A stretch of 64,000 bases of DNA from Salinimicrobium tongyeongense (GCF_026109735.1 NZ_CP069620.1:1550001-1614000), one strand, 5' to 3'. Shown: positions 42,136 to 51,375, numbered from the stretch's first letter. Numbers and translations: made by a program. The notes: generated by a model not told the origin, from the sequence alone.

Positions 42136-42166
42136 GTTATGAGTTAGGAGTTGAGAGTTAGGAGTT
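42136..42166. repeat. word-repeat tract bordering the inserted gene
   Basis: AGTTATGAGTTAGGAGTTGAGAGTTAGGAG is made of GAGTTAG-like words. On the other side of the inserted gene (42493-42508) the sequence CTCATAACTCTTAACTC is present, an inverted version of the same word. These words form imperfect inverted ends of a 0.37 kb insert. Confidence 0.65.
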
Positions 42167-42497
42167 TTTTATAATTGAAACTATCATCCTTATCAACTCT
42201 TCACACTTAGCAATTAAAATTTTGCAATCAATATCAGAAGTTGCTTCTATTAGCTCTAACCAATATTTGGTTTCATCGGCCTCTTTTTAAAGCAATCCCG
42301 AATTTATTTTTAAAATCTTTTGTACTTACTCCCCGCTGTGCTTCCCGCACATTAGCACCAATGCTTGTTCCGCTCTTAAGAAGCTGGGAGGCCAGTTCAA
42401 ATTCATTCTGTTTCTTAAGTTCCCGAGTAAAAAAGACAATGTCACAAGCAAACTGAAAGCTTTTCTTCCTAATTGGACTATCTTCCAGCTTGCTCAT
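42158..42497 (-). pseudogene. four-helix-bundle protein (23S intervening-sequence type), frameshifted
   Basis: From the ATG at 42497 the frame reads MSKLEDSPIRKKSFQFACDI, with LLKSGTSIGANVREAQRG and DFKNKFGIAL, the hallmarks of the S23/IVP four-helix-bundle family (TIGR02436 by memory). At about 42283-42287 an extra A in an A-run (five instead of four) shifts the frame to a stop. Removing one A restores EADETKYWLELIEATSD and a natural end at 42158-42160, 112 residues in all. These proteins normally sit in 23S rRNA insertions or near diversity elements; role unknown. It could also be a sequencing error or a shifty site. Confidence 0.85.
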
Positions 42498-42522
42498 AAC
42501 TCTTAACTCTGCACTTGCAAAA

Positions 42523-44103
42523 CTATTTCTTGTATTTAGCTGAAATCTCCTTCGCAGCGTTTGTAAGCACGTCGGTGAGTTCATCTGTATATTTACCAGC
42601 TTTTAGCTGATCGAGTACATCTCTGTGCTTGGCATCAAGGTACTCCAGGTAATCTTTTTCAAATTCCCTTACTTTCTCTACCGGAACGTTTCTCAACAGG
42701 TTCTTGGATCCTGCATAGATGATCGCGATCTGGTTCTCTACAGGGTAAGGATTATTCTCGGCCTGTTTCAGGATCTCTACGTTACGCTTACCTTTTTCTA
42801 TCACGTTAAGGGTTGCCGGGTCAAGATCTGATCCAAATTTGGCAAATGCTTCAAGTTCACGGAACTGTGCCTGGTCAAGTTTCAATGTACCGGCAACTTT
42901 CTTCATCGACTTGATCTGCGCCGCACCACCTACACGTGATACAGAGATACCTACGTTGATCGCAGGACGAACCCCTGAGTTGAAAAGATCGGAGGTTAAG
43001 AAGATCTGTCCGTCGGTAATCGAAATTACGTTGGTCGGGATATAAGCCGAAACGTCACCTGCCTGGGTCTCAATAAGCGGAAGTGCAGTAAGCGAACCAC
43101 CACCTTTAACTTTGTCTTTTAAAACTTCCGGAAGGTCGTTCATGTTCTTCGCGATATCATCATCTGCAATCACTTTTGCAGCACGCTCAAGAAGTCTTGA
43201 GTGAAGGAAGAAAACGTCTCCAGGATATGCCTCACGTCCCGGTGGACGTCTTAGAAGCAAAGATACCTCACGGTAAGCAACAGCCTGCTTTGAAAGATCA
43301 TCATAAACGATCAATGCAGGACGTCCTGTATCCCTGAAGTACTCCCCAATCGCAGCACCTGCAAACGGAGCATATACCTGCATAGGTGCAGGATCTGATG
43401 CGTTTGCTGCAACAATAGTGGTATAAGCAAGAGCTCCCTTATCTTCAAGAGTCTTTGCAATACCTGCAACAGTAGAAGCTTTTTGCCCTACTGCAACATA
43501 TATACAATACACAGGTTCCCCTGCATCATAGAATTCTTTCTGGTTTAGGATTGTATCGATAACCACGGTAGTTTTACCTGTTTGACGGTCACCAATTACA
43601 AGCTCCCTCTGTCCACGTCCAATTGGCACCATGGCATCGATTGACTTGATCCCGGTTTGAAGCGGCTCGGTTACCGGCTGACGGTAAATTACCCCCGGCG
43701 CCTTACGCTCCAATGGCATCTGGAATGTCTCCCCTTCAATTGGTCCTTTCCCATCTATAGGCTGCCCAAGAGTGTCTACTACACGCCCAACAATTCCTTC
43801 TCCAACATTAATAGAAGCAATACGCTGTGTTCTTTTAACGGTTGCCCCTTCCTTTACCTGTTTGTATGGACCTAAAAGTACCACCCCAACGTTGTCTTCT
43901 TCAAGGTTAAGTACAATTCCTTCCAATCCGCCTTCAAATTCAACTAACTCCCCGTATTGAGCGTTGGAAAGTCCATAGACGTTAGCGATACCATCCCCAA
44001 CATTGAGAACCGTACCTACTTCGTCAAGGGAAGCTTTAGCCTCAAACCCGGAAAGCTGTTTCTTTAATATTGCTGATACTTCAGCCGGATTAATTTCTGC
44101 CAT
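42523..44103 (-). CDS. atpA: F-type ATP synthase alpha subunit
   Basis: The non-catalytic nucleotide-binding subunit of F1, 526 residues. GDRQTGKTT is the Walker [17 protein letters not shown] the Walker B region, and [24 protein letters not shown] the conserved catalytic-interface arginine stretch. Length is normal. It follows atpH with 44 bases between. Downstream the insert at 42136-42508 separates it from atpG. Confidence 0.98.
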   Translation of the reverse strand: MAEINPAEVSAILKKQLSGFEAKASLDEVGTVLNVGDGIANVYGLSNAQYGELVEFEGGLEGIVLNLEEDNVGVVLLGPYKQVKEGATVKRTQRIASINVGEGIVGRVVDTLGQPIDGKGPIEGETFQMPLERKAPGVIYRQPVTEPLQTGIKSIDAMVPIGRGQRELVIGDRQTGKTTVVIDTILNQKEFYDAGEPVYCIYVAVGQKASTVAGIAKTLEDKGALAYTTIVAANASDPAPMQVYAPFAGAAIGEYFRDTGRPALIVYDDLSKQAVAYREVSLLLRRPPGREAYPGDVFFLHSRLLERAAKVIADDDIAKNMNDLPEVLKDKVKGGGSLTALPLIETQAGDVSAYIPTNVISITDGQIFLTSDLFNSGVRPAINVGISVSRVGGAAQIKSMKKVAGTLKLDQAQFRELEAFAKFGSDLDPATLNVIEKGKRNVEILKQAENNPYPVENQIAIIYAGSKNLLRNVPVEKVREFEKDYLEYLDAKHRDVLDQLKAGKYTDELTDVLTNAAKEISAKYKK

Positions 44104-44147
44104 AATTATTTAGAATAAAATGCTGCGCGCCGGCGCAGCGGTTTTAA

Positions 44148-44702
44148 TTAAATTTTTGCTACGTATGTATTATTCTGTAATTCTCTTTTGAGGCCGGTAA
44201 GCTGTGACTTCACACTTCCGTTATACTGTATGTCACCTACTCTCAGGATAAACCCGCCAATGATACTTTCATCAACGATGTTCTCGATCTTCGCCTCATT
44301 CCCGGTCAACTCCTTTACCTTTTGCTGAATCTTTGCTTCAAGGGCAGGAGTAAGCGGAATAGCTGTAGTTACCTTGGCTACCTGCACTCCACTCATCTCG
44401 TCGTAAAGACGCTGATAGTTTGAAGCAACCAAAGCTAGGATATCTAAACGGTTATTCTCAATTAAGATCTCAAATAAACCTGAAGTCACCCCATTCACAG
44501 ATTTAAAGATCTCTAAAAGGGCATTTTTCTTCATGGTATTCTTCACCACCGGGCTCTTTAAAAAGGCCTGAAGATCACCGCTGTTCTTTATAGTTGAACT
44601 AATAAGGGACATATCATCGTTTACCTCACCAGTTACATTTTTGTCTTTCGCCAGGCTCAAAAGGGCTTTGGCATATCTCGCTGCTGCTCTACTTCCCTGC
44701 AT
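44148..44702 (-). CDS. atpH: F-type ATP synthase delta subunit
   Basis: The peripheral stalk subunit linking F1 to b, 184 residues. It begins with GSRAAARYAKALLSLA and ends with the conserved ESIIGGFILRVGDIQYNGSVKSQL beta segment. It is four bases after atpF and 44 before atpA on the minus strand. A 14/17 palindrome copy lies at 44513-44529. Confidence 0.95.
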   Translation of the reverse strand: MQGSRAAARYAKALLSLAKDKNVTGEVNDDMSLISSTIKNSGDLQAFLKSPVVKNTMKKNALLEIFKSVNGVTSGLFEILIENNRLDILALVASNYQRLYDEMSGVQVAKVTTAIPLTPALEAKIQQKVKELTGNEAKIENIVDESIIGGFILRVGDIQYNGSVKSQLTGLKRELQNNTYVAKI

Positions 44703-44706
44703 TTTC

Positions 44707-45207
44707 TTAGTTTAAGGTAACATCATCAAGCATATCTTCAACCAGCTTTTCCTGTTTAGCTTTGGTTGAAAGCTCTTCTCTTACCACTTTTTCAGCAATT
44801 TGAACAGATAGTGTAGCCACCTGATTCTTGATATCGGCAAGGGCTGCGTTCTTTTCAGTTTGAATGGTCGCCTTGGCCTGCTGGATCATTTTCTCTCCTT
44901 CTCTCTGAGCGTCTTCTTTAGCTTCGGAAATCATTTTATCTTTGATCTCCCTGGCCTCCTTGATCATGGCATCGCGCTCCATACGGGCCTCCTGCAATAA
45001 CTTTTCGTTATCTGCCTGCAGGTTTTGCATTTCTTTACGCGCATTCTCAGCCGAATCAAGTGCATCCTGTATGCCCTGCTCTCTTGCATTAAGGGCGTCT
45101 AAAATGGGTTTCCAGGCAAACTTTTTCAGCAAAATCACCAGCACAACCAGGATAATGATCTGCCAGAAAAACAATCCAAAAGAAAAATCGTTGACTAACT
45201 TTTCCAT
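44707..45207 (-). CDS. atpF: F-type ATP synthase b subunit
   Basis: Peripheral stalk, 166 residues. One N-terminal membrane helix (about 10-28, FGLFFWQIIILVVLVILLKKF) is followed by a long charged coiled coil rich in Ala, Glu and Lys. The start MEKLVNDFSFG is typical for Bacteroidota b subunits. It lies between atpE and atpH in the operon. Confidence 0.95.
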   Translation of the reverse strand: MEKLVNDFSFGLFFWQIIILVVLVILLKKFAWKPILDALNAREQGIQDALDSAENARKEMQNLQADNEKLLQEARMERDAMIKEAREIKDKMISEAKEDAQREGEKMIQQAKATIQTEKNAALADIKNQVATLSVQIAEKVVREELSTKAKQEKLVEDMLDDVTLN

Positions 45208-45296
45208 ATTCTATCTTATTTCTTCTATTGTTTAATTTTTTAATAATTCAAGCCTTGCAGCCAACCGCTGCAAAGCTTGAAGTTCTTTGTGTTTGA

Positions 45297-45494
45297 TTAA
45301 ACTGCGAAAAGAGCAGCAAAAGCAACACCTTCCAAAAGTGCAGCGATGATGATCATTGCAGTTTGGATTTTACCGGCAGCTTCTGGCTGACGTGCAATTC
45401 CTTCCATTGCAGCGCTACCAATCTTACCAAGACCAAAACCGGCTCCAATAATAATTAAACCAGCTCCAATCAAATCTAAATTTAAGGCTTCCAT
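45297..45494 (-). CDS. atpE: F-type ATP synthase c subunit
   Basis: The membrane rotor ring subunit, 65 residues in two helices. The first has the glycine-rich GAGLIIIGAGFGLGKIG. The loop is GIARQPEAAG with the Arg-Gln-Pro that contacts F1. The second has the ion-carrying Glu in AALLEGVAFAA. The helix-1 residues near the ion site do not show the Gln/Ser pattern I expect for sodium-binding rings, so proton coupling is more likely; this is a reading by eye. Confidence 0.96.
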   Translation of the reverse strand: MEALNLDLIGAGLIIIGAGFGLGKIGSAAMEGIARQPEAAGKIQTAMIIIAALLEGVAFAALFAV

Positions 45495-45537
45495 ACTTAC
45501 TTATTAAAAATTAAACTTACTCTTAAATGTATTTATA

Positions 45538-46650
45538 CTATACTACCGGAATGTCTTCATTGTCGGCAGGGTGATGATCGTCGTGTTCCTCAACTGCCAT
45601 TCCAATGTAAAGGGCACTAAGAAGGGTGAAGATATATGCCTGCAGAAATGCAACCAGTAATTCTATAACAGAGATAAAAATGGTGAACCCAAAGAAAGCA
45701 GGTCCTGCGATCCAGTTCTGGAATACCACGATCAACCCAAGCAGCGTCATCACGATCACGTGCCCTGCAGTCATGTTCGCAAAAAGTCGGATCATAAGTG
45801 CAAAAGGCTTAGTGAACATTCCCAGCACCTCGATAGGCGCAAGAATGATCTTCATAGGAACCGGCACACCCGGCATCCAAAAAATGTGTTTCCAGTAATC
45901 TTTGTTTCCGCTGAACTGAACAATGACAAAAGTGATGAGCGCAAGTGCAAAGGTCACGGCAATGTTCCCCGTAACGTTCACTCCCAGCGGGGTCATCCCA
46001 AGCAGGTTCAGGATCCAGATAAAGAAAAATACGGTGAGTAAAAAGCCGGTGTATTTCCTGTAGTTCTTGCCAATATTTGGCCTGGCGATATCATCTCGCA
46101 CATAAAGCACAAGCGGTTCTAGAACACGGCCGAATTTCTTCGGAATTGACCTGTTCTTATAGGTTTTTGCAAGCTGGCTGAACAGGATAAGCATCAAAAG
46201 CCCAACAAGCATCATCGTTAAAACGTTCTTGGTGATCGAAAAATCCCATGGCCTTTCGTTTTCAGGAAAACCATTCTCATTATAGTTAATGGTTCCTTCG
46301 GCATCGGTTTTATAAATGTGGGAGTGGTAAAGACGGTAGTGCTGACCATCAACCTCCACAAGGTCTTCCCCGTGGTGAAACTTTCCGGAGGAAAATATCT
46401 TTAAGCCGTTATCAAAAAGAATAACAGGCAGCGGAAACCCATAATGCGCCCCTGTCTCCCCGTCGGAAAAGAAATTCACATAGTAAGAATCCTGTAAATG
46501 GTGATCAATGTACGCCTGAATCTCTTCCTCTGTATTAACTTTAGCGTCCTCTCCTTCCTGAGGTTCTTTAACACTAAATGCCTGTGAGTTAAAACTCACA
46601 AACATTAAAAGACAGGCTAATAAAAACTTCGCAACGTTTTCCTTTTGCAT
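45538..46650 (-). CDS. atpB: F-type ATP synthase a subunit
   Basis: The stator channel subunit, 370 residues. A signal-peptide-like start (about 1-24) and an extra N-terminal domain of about 110 residues are present, longer than in E. coli but common in Bacteroidota. The key Arg is in ALMIRLFANMTAGHVIV, and the following helices (ELLVAFLQAYIFTLLSALYI) hold the channel residues. A -7 element is at 46685-46692. Confidence 0.95.
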   Translation of the reverse strand: MQKENVAKFLLACLLMFVSFNSQAFSVKEPQEGEDAKVNTEEEIQAYIDHHLQDSYYVNFFSDGETGAHYGFPLPVILFDNGLKIFSSGKFHHGEDLVEVDGQHYRLYHSHIYKTDAEGTINYNENGFPENERPWDFSITKNVLTMMLVGLLMLILFSQLAKTYKNRSIPKKFGRVLEPLVLYVRDDIARPNIGKNYRKYTGFLLTVFFFIWILNLLGMTPLGVNVTGNIAVTFALALITFVIVQFSGNKDYWKHIFWMPGVPVPMKIILAPIEVLGMFTKPFALMIRLFANMTAGHVIVMTLLGLIVVFQNWIAGPAFFGFTIFISVIELLVAFLQAYIFTLLSALYIGMAVEEHDDHHPADNEDIPVV

Positions 46651-46684
46651 TTTCCGGGTGAATTACAGTCCTTTAATTTGGCTG

Positions 46685-46692
46685 CAAATGTA
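46685..46692 (-). promoter_or_regulatory. -7 element for the atpBEFHAG genes
   Basis: CAAATGTA reads TACATTTG on the minus strand, a perfect TAnnTTTG, 34 bases before the atpB ATG. The -33 position has only a T-run. Confidence 0.55.
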
Positions 46693-46757
46693 CATAATTA
46701 AATAAAAAAACACAGCCTATGTCCCTTAATTGTTTTTTGGGCCCTAACTCCGGCTAA

Positions 46758-47162
46758 TCATCTGTCTTTTGAGAAGTTAGTACGGTTTAGGATTTTGCTG
46801 ATATAGATGATTTCAACCACCACCGAAAGAGCATAAGGAACAAAAAAATGTAAAAAGACAGATTTGTCCAGAACAAATCCGGAGGTCTTAATTAGAAAAT
46901 AGAAGATTCCCAACTTCACCATCCCGCTAATAAGAAAGATAAACCCAAGCTGCTCTTTGAGCTGCCCGCTGGCCAAAATAATACTGGAAGTGAACAGGAG
47001 CGTGATCCCCACGTTGAACTTATAGGCAAAGTTCACGAGCTCAAATATCTCATTGGGAAAGTAGGAGCTGACCACGAAATAATGTATCCCGTAGCTCAAT
47101 CCTGCAACAAGAAAAAGAAAGAGAATGAACCTGAAAAGATCTTTAAGAATAAGAGGATTCAA
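46758..47162 (-). CDS. small membrane protein (DUF6168-like) of the ATP synthase locus
   Basis: A 134-residue protein with four predicted membrane helices (about 10-30, 42-62, 70-90, 100-125). From memory it matches the flavobacterial DUF6168 family. It occupies the place where atpI stands in other bacteria. The start overlaps the AtpZ-like gene by 4 bases. A helper in c-ring assembly or ion supply is possible by analogy with AtpI, but not shown. Confidence 0.75.
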   Translation of the reverse strand: MNPLILKDLFRFILFLFLVAGLSYGIHYFVVSSYFPNEIFELVNFAYKFNVGITLLFTSSIILASGQLKEQLGFIFLISGMVKLGIFYFLIKTSGFVLDKSVFLHFFVPYALSVVVEIIYISKILNRTNFSKDR

Positions 47163-47395
47163 TTGTTGTAGCGTTTAAGCTGTTTTAAAACCACATATAC
47201 CGATGCTACCAGACCAAAGAGGACAAAACCTATGGTAAACCAGTTCTTCTCCATGGAGTATCTTTCATCGAGCTTCTTTCCAATCCATGCGCACACAAAG
47301 ATAGTGGCCCCCATCTGAAAGGCAATTCCGGTAAAGACAGCCCAGTTTTTAAGCTGACTGTTCTTGTTTTTGTCTTTCTCTTTCTCCTCTTTCAT
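47159..47395 (-). CDS. AtpZ/AtpI-family protein
   Basis: A 78-residue protein: a charged cytosolic start (about 1-17) followed by two membrane helices (AVFTGIAFQMGATIFVCAWIG and FTIGFVLFGLVASVYVVLK), with the conserved WIGKKLDERY between. This fits AtpZ, linked with magnesium or calcium supply and assembly of F1Fo. The gene overlaps the end of bactofilin by 47 bases in another frame. Confidence 0.85.
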   Translation of the reverse strand: MKEEKEKDKNKNSQLKNWAVFTGIAFQMGATIFVCAWIGKKLDERYSMEKNWFTIGFVLFGLVASVYVVLKQLKRYNN

Positions 47396-47768
47396 TATGA
47401 ATCGCTTTCACCCCGCCGCGCATAGTACAGGTTGCATTAAATGTTGCGCCCGGCTCTACAGCCAGTCTTGCAACCACGGCTTCTCCTTCTATTACTGCAG
47501 TACTTCTAAGGCTTAATGTTCCCGAAATTTTAAGCTTGCCATTAAAATTTCCTTCAATATCGGCATTTTCGCAACTCAGTTCTCCTGTCACAGAGCCGGC
47601 TTTGCCTATAACAACTTTTCCGGGAGTGGTGACTTTTCCTTCAACACATCCATCTATTCGAAAACAGCCTTTAGCCTCAATGTCTCCGGTAATTTTTGTG
47701 CCCTGGGAAATTTTATTTTGTTCCTTGCTGTTCTCTACTGCCAGTTTTGTTTTTTCCTGCTTAAACAT
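47349..47768 (-). CDS. bactofilin (polymer-forming cytoskeletal protein)
   Basis: A 139-residue cytoskeletal protein with a central right-handed beta-helix (about 22-115) of repeating turns such as GTKITGDIEAKGCFRIDG and GEAVVARLAVEPGA. It forms filaments without nucleotide. The ends are charged and disordered. Its start shares one base with the sprE stop (TAATG), so translation is coupled. It may help organise the envelope or the gliding machinery. Confidence 0.9.
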   Translation of the reverse strand: MFKQEKTKLAVENSKEQNKISQGTKITGDIEAKGCFRIDGCVEGKVTTPGKVVIGKAGSVTGELSCENADIEGNFNGKLKISGTLSLRSTAVIEGEAVVARLAVEPGATFNATCTMRGGVKAIHNERGERERQKQEQSA

Positions 47769-50299
47769 TAGCGTGAGGGGGTGTTTAATGTGTCTAAATA
47801 GGTTTCTATATTCTTGTGAATCTGTACTATCCTGTAATTTGGGGTTGAAATATAGAAAGATTTTTTATCAATAGCGTATTTTGTGTCTTCGGCAAGGCGT
47901 TGAGCGAACAAATTAGCTCCCGCTGCTGAAGAAAATCCGTGAACCACCACAAAATTTTGGGCAGGATCATAAACATCTCGTGAAACCTCTCCTGAATACC
48001 CCAAATCCTGCATGGCATTGAGCAGAATTTGTTGCAGGCTGTCAACTTCTTTTTCCTCCATTTTATTTACCGGAAAGATCAGTTTGAAGGAATTACCGGA
48101 ATCTTGCGAAACAAATTTTGCCGTTGCCATAGAGGGTAAAGCCCTGTCTATGATCTCCTGGGCTTTTTTCCCTTCCCCGGTCTGCGGGTAGTTAAGTGCT
48201 ACATAGTTAAGGCTTTCCCGGTAAGCTTCAAAACCGTACAGGCGACCTTCGGCCATAGCCTTTAAAAGTTCGAATTTTGGAACAATCTCATCACCGGCAA
48301 ACTGGTCTACCAAACTCTCACTTTCAGCAATAACAGTTTCGTATTCCTGATCTTCGTACTGCGCATAAAGCTCTTCGTAAATAGCCGTGGGATTATTCTC
48401 ATCCTCCAACAGACTTTCGGGATTGGATAGAATTGCAGCATAACGGGAATCGGGATAAGCCATCAAAATTTCTGTCTTAAGAGACTGTGCCTTTCCAGGC
48501 ATCCCCAGGTCTGAATAAATTTTATAGAGGTTGTATTTTGCGGGCAGTAACAGTCTTTGCTCGGGCTGGTTTGCCAGAACAAACTCCAGCCTGTGGGCAG
48601 CCAGTTCATTCTCATTGAATTTTTCCCTGTAGATCAACCCGAGTTGATAACTGGCAAAATTAAGATCGCTTTTAAGGCTGTCAAGCACCGCCTTATCCTG
48701 TGGAATTTTACTGATGTAGGTCTGCGGATCGAACCTGGGATCATTATCAATAAGCTCGGCCACACCTTCGGTTGCAAGGTCTTCCCCACCTCCGCTTATG
48801 CGGCGGGTACGCCAGTTATCGGCAAGTTCCCTGTTACCCCACAATCTGAAAAATTCCTGCTTCCCAAAGGCAACCACCGTAGGGTTATAGAAATAAAAAG
48901 AAGATCCCGGATTGGGCACGCCGAGCATGGCAGGGCGTTTATTCTCAAAGAATTCCTGGGCCGCCTGTTGTTGTTCGGGTTGTGCTGCCGCATCAACTGC
49001 CGCTTCCCTTAACTGATTGGTGTACAGCGTGAAGTAATCGAGCTGTTCGTCTTTAGTAAGAGAGGCCAGATGTAAAATACTATCGGCATGCTGAGCCATT
49101 TGTTCGTAATAGATCACATCGTCAAGATTATCCCTCTTCCTTTTTATCAACCTGAATTCCCTGCTGTTCCCGGGCAGCATTGTAAGGGTACTGTCGTAAT
49201 AGGCACCTGCAACCTCATAGCGCGCAGCATCAAAGTTGATATTTCCCAGCGTCTGATAGTCAAGCGACTGCAGGTAAGTGTTGCCCGAAGGTGTGCGAAG
49301 GGAGCGGTTGTAATAATCTATGGCCAGTTCTACAGAATCCTGCTGATAATGGAATTCGGCCAGCTGAAAATAGATCTTGTCGAGATAAGGCCGGTTTTCC
49401 CGATCTTTAGCGAGGGAATTGAGCTCCTCCAGGATCAGGGATTTGTTTTGGGCGGTGGCATTGCTGTACTCTATTTGCCTGATCATGGCATTGACCAGGT
49501 ATATACGTGGGATTTTTCGGTTCAGGTTTATCACCCGGTTAAAAGCGTATGATGCACTGTCACTTTCCCCCAGCACATCGTATAACTGGCCGGTAATATA
49601 CCAGTATCGCCCTTCTTTGTCTTTAATGTCGGTAAGTTCGGCAGCCTTCCGAAGTTGGGTTACGGCACTGTCTGGCGAATTGATATTGATATAAGCCTGC
49701 GCCAGGGTAGCTGAAGCCTCTGCACGATCAGCCTCCTCCAGCCTTTCACCTTCCAGTATCTTCTTCAGGTTCTTAATGGCAAGCTCGTCAAATTCCAGCC
49801 GCATATTGGTCTTTTCCCTCCAAATCCGGGCTTCGTTAATGGTATTGCTAAGTGGGTATTTATGAAGAATGTAGTTAAATGCTTCAAGCGCAGGCACAAA
49901 GCGCTGGTCGTAATACCTGGCTTTTCCCAGCAACAGGTATGCCTCGTCTATCTGCGGATTTTTCTCGGTGCCTTCAATCAGCATGGAATGCCGCTGGATT
50001 GCCTTTACCGCTTTTTCTTCGGCTACCAGAAAGTTTGGATTTAGGGTTTCTCCGGGAGCCATAACCTCATCGCGAATTTCCATTCGTTCTACCGGAAGCA
50101 CCTGCCAGTAATTGTCGCGATAGCTTTCATTAAGTGCCTCAATACCAAGATCAAGCGCGAGATTTCCGTTATAGAGCGTGTTGTACTCGGCAGTAACCGC
50201 ATGCCAGTTACGGTTCAGGAAAGTGTTTTTCTTTCTCGAACAGCCTGTTAAGGCAACCAACAGGAAAAAAATGGCAGTAACCTTTATAGATAGTTTCAA
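47768..50299 (-). CDS. sprE: type IX secretion/gliding lipoprotein SprE (PorW-like)
   Basis: An 843-residue outer-membrane lipoprotein with lipobox LTGC (Cys20) and a chain of TPR repeats through about 600 residues. The start of the mature part (FLNRNWHAVTAEYNTLYNG) and the 480-530 region (NYYNPTV-like FYFYNPTVVAFGKQEF) match SprE/PorW, which is needed for type IX secretion and gliding. The C-terminal 100 residues form a small alpha/beta domain. A perfect -7 element (TATCTTTG, 50403-50410) lies 104 bases upstream. Confidence 0.9.
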   Translation of the reverse strand: MKLSIKVTAIFFLLVALTGCSRKKNTFLNRNWHAVTAEYNTLYNGNLALDLGIEALNESYRDNYWQVLPVERMEIRDEVMAPGETLNPNFLVAEEKAVKAIQRHSMLIEGTEKNPQIDEAYLLLGKARYYDQRFVPALEAFNYILHKYPLSNTINEARIWREKTNMRLEFDELAIKNLKKILEGERLEEADRAEASATLAQAYININSPDSAVTQLRKAAELTDIKDKEGRYWYITGQLYDVLGESDSASYAFNRVINLNRKIPRIYLVNAMIRQIEYSNATAQNKSLILEELNSLAKDRENRPYLDKIYFQLAEFHYQQDSVELAIDYYNRSLRTPSGNTYLQSLDYQTLGNINFDAARYEVAGAYYDSTLTMLPGNSREFRLIKRKRDNLDDVIYYEQMAQHADSILHLASLTKDEQLDYFTLYTNQLREAAVDAAAQPEQQQAAQEFFENKRPAMLGVPNPGSSFYFYNPTVVAFGKQEFFRLWGNRELADNWRTRRISGGGEDLATEGVAELIDNDPRFDPQTYISKIPQDKAVLDSLKSDLNFASYQLGLIYREKFNENELAAHRLEFVLANQPEQRLLLPAKYNLYKIYSDLGMPGKAQSLKTEILMAYPDSRYAAILSNPESLLEDENNPTAIYEELYAQYEDQEYETVIAESESLVDQFAGDEIVPKFELLKAMAEGRLYGFEAYRESLNYVALNYPQTGEGKKAQEIIDRALPSMATAKFVSQDSGNSFKLIFPVNKMEEKEVDSLQQILLNAMQDLGYSGEVSRDVYDPAQNFVVVHGFSSAAGANLFAQRLAEDTKYAIDKKSFYISTPNYRIVQIHKNIETYLDTLNTPSR

Positions 50300-50402
50300 A
50301 TCAAGTGATCCTTCTTATTAGCAATAACTTATAAGTGCTGTAATTATTATTGGGGCGGGTAAAAATAGCGAAAAAAACCGGCTTTTTGAGCCCTCCAAAG
50401 CG

Positions 50403-50410
50403 CAAAGATA
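50403..50410 (-). promoter_or_regulatory. -7 element of sprE
   Basis: CAAAGATA reads TATCTTTG on the minus strand. A leader of about 95 bases would follow, containing a short GGCT/AGCC hairpin (50380-50392) with a T-run on the minus strand. No TTG is at the -33 place. Confidence 0.45.
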
Positions 50411-50458
50411 AAAGCTGCTGTTTAGGCAGGCTTTATTTATTCAGCTGAAAAACCCATC

Positions 50459-51343
50459 CTATTTACTTCTCTTAAAAAGCAGGCCTGGCAGAAAAAATCT
50501 TTGGGCAGGATCCTGGTAATAATTTACAATCCCTGCAAAAATAAGAAGCTGAGCAGCCACAGAAAACACAGAGCCTTCAAACCCAAACTCCCCGCCATTG
50601 AATAAATTCGCTGAAGTGTAATTAATCTCAATAAGGGAGTAGACATCCAGGCCACTCACATTGAACCCAAAATGCGTCTGGAAAAGGTTCCAGCCAAAAT
50701 GCAACCCAATGGGAAACCATAAATTCTTTGTGTACAGGTAAGAAATTCCCAGGATCATTCCGGCAAAAAACAGATCAATAAAACTAAAAAGGCTCATACT
50801 AGGGTTCGCCCCGTGCATTAAAGAAAAAATAACAGAAGAAATAACAAGTGCCACATACTTATTGGTTGACAGCATTAAATTCTTCAGCACATATCCTCTG
50901 ATTAAAGTTTCTTCAACAACTGCAATTATGAGGAAGAACAGTATTGATATCAATAATTCAGAAACATTGAAATTCACTCCCGAATAACGTATTTCTCCTA
51001 TTCCCATCAGGATAAGAAATCCGGAAAGCATGGTAATAAATCCCACCAATGTTCCCGAACCGAAGTCGCTAAGCCTGCCTTTCATCTGAAAACCCAGCTC
51101 CGTAAATTTCTCCCTATCGATGTACTTCATGAATATCCAGAGCACCAGGAAAGTGCCTGAAAGATCAAAAAAGGAGGAAATCAGGTGTTGTTGAGAGCTA
51201 ATGCTCGACAGAGGATCATCAATAGAAATGCCGGCTACTACCAACCCTATAAATTGAAAAACAACCACTATCAAAAAATAAGGGAACAAAAACAGAAGTA
51301 TTCTTGCCCAGCCTGAAATCCTGAACTCTTTTGTACCCATCAA
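50459..51343 (-). CDS. CPBP-family intramembrane metalloprotease
   Basis: A 294-residue membrane protein with seven or eight helices. EETLIRGYVL is the EExxxR motif, SLMHGANP holds the first His and GLHFGWNLFQ the second, together the CAAX-protease/abortive-infection (Abi) signature. It probably cleaves or processes a membrane substrate. It sits downstream of an ABC exporter, but the genes are separated by 32 bases and may be read apart. Substrate unknown. Confidence 0.88.
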   Translation of the reverse strand: MMGTKEFRISGWARILLFLFPYFLIVVVFQFIGLVVAGISIDDPLSSISSQQHLISSFFDLSGTFLVLWIFMKYIDREKFTELGFQMKGRLSDFGSGTLVGFITMLSGFLILMGIGEIRYSGVNFNVSELLISILFFLIIAVVEETLIRGYVLKNLMLSTNKYVALVISSVIFSLMHGANPSMSLFSFIDLFFAGMILGISYLYTKNLWFPIGLHFGWNLFQTHFGFNVSGLDVYSLIEINYTSANLFNGGEFGFEGSVFSVAAQLLIFAGIVNYYQDPAQRFFLPGLLFKRSK

Positions 51344-51375
51344 ATGCTGTTAAAATACCGGAATGTAATTACTCC

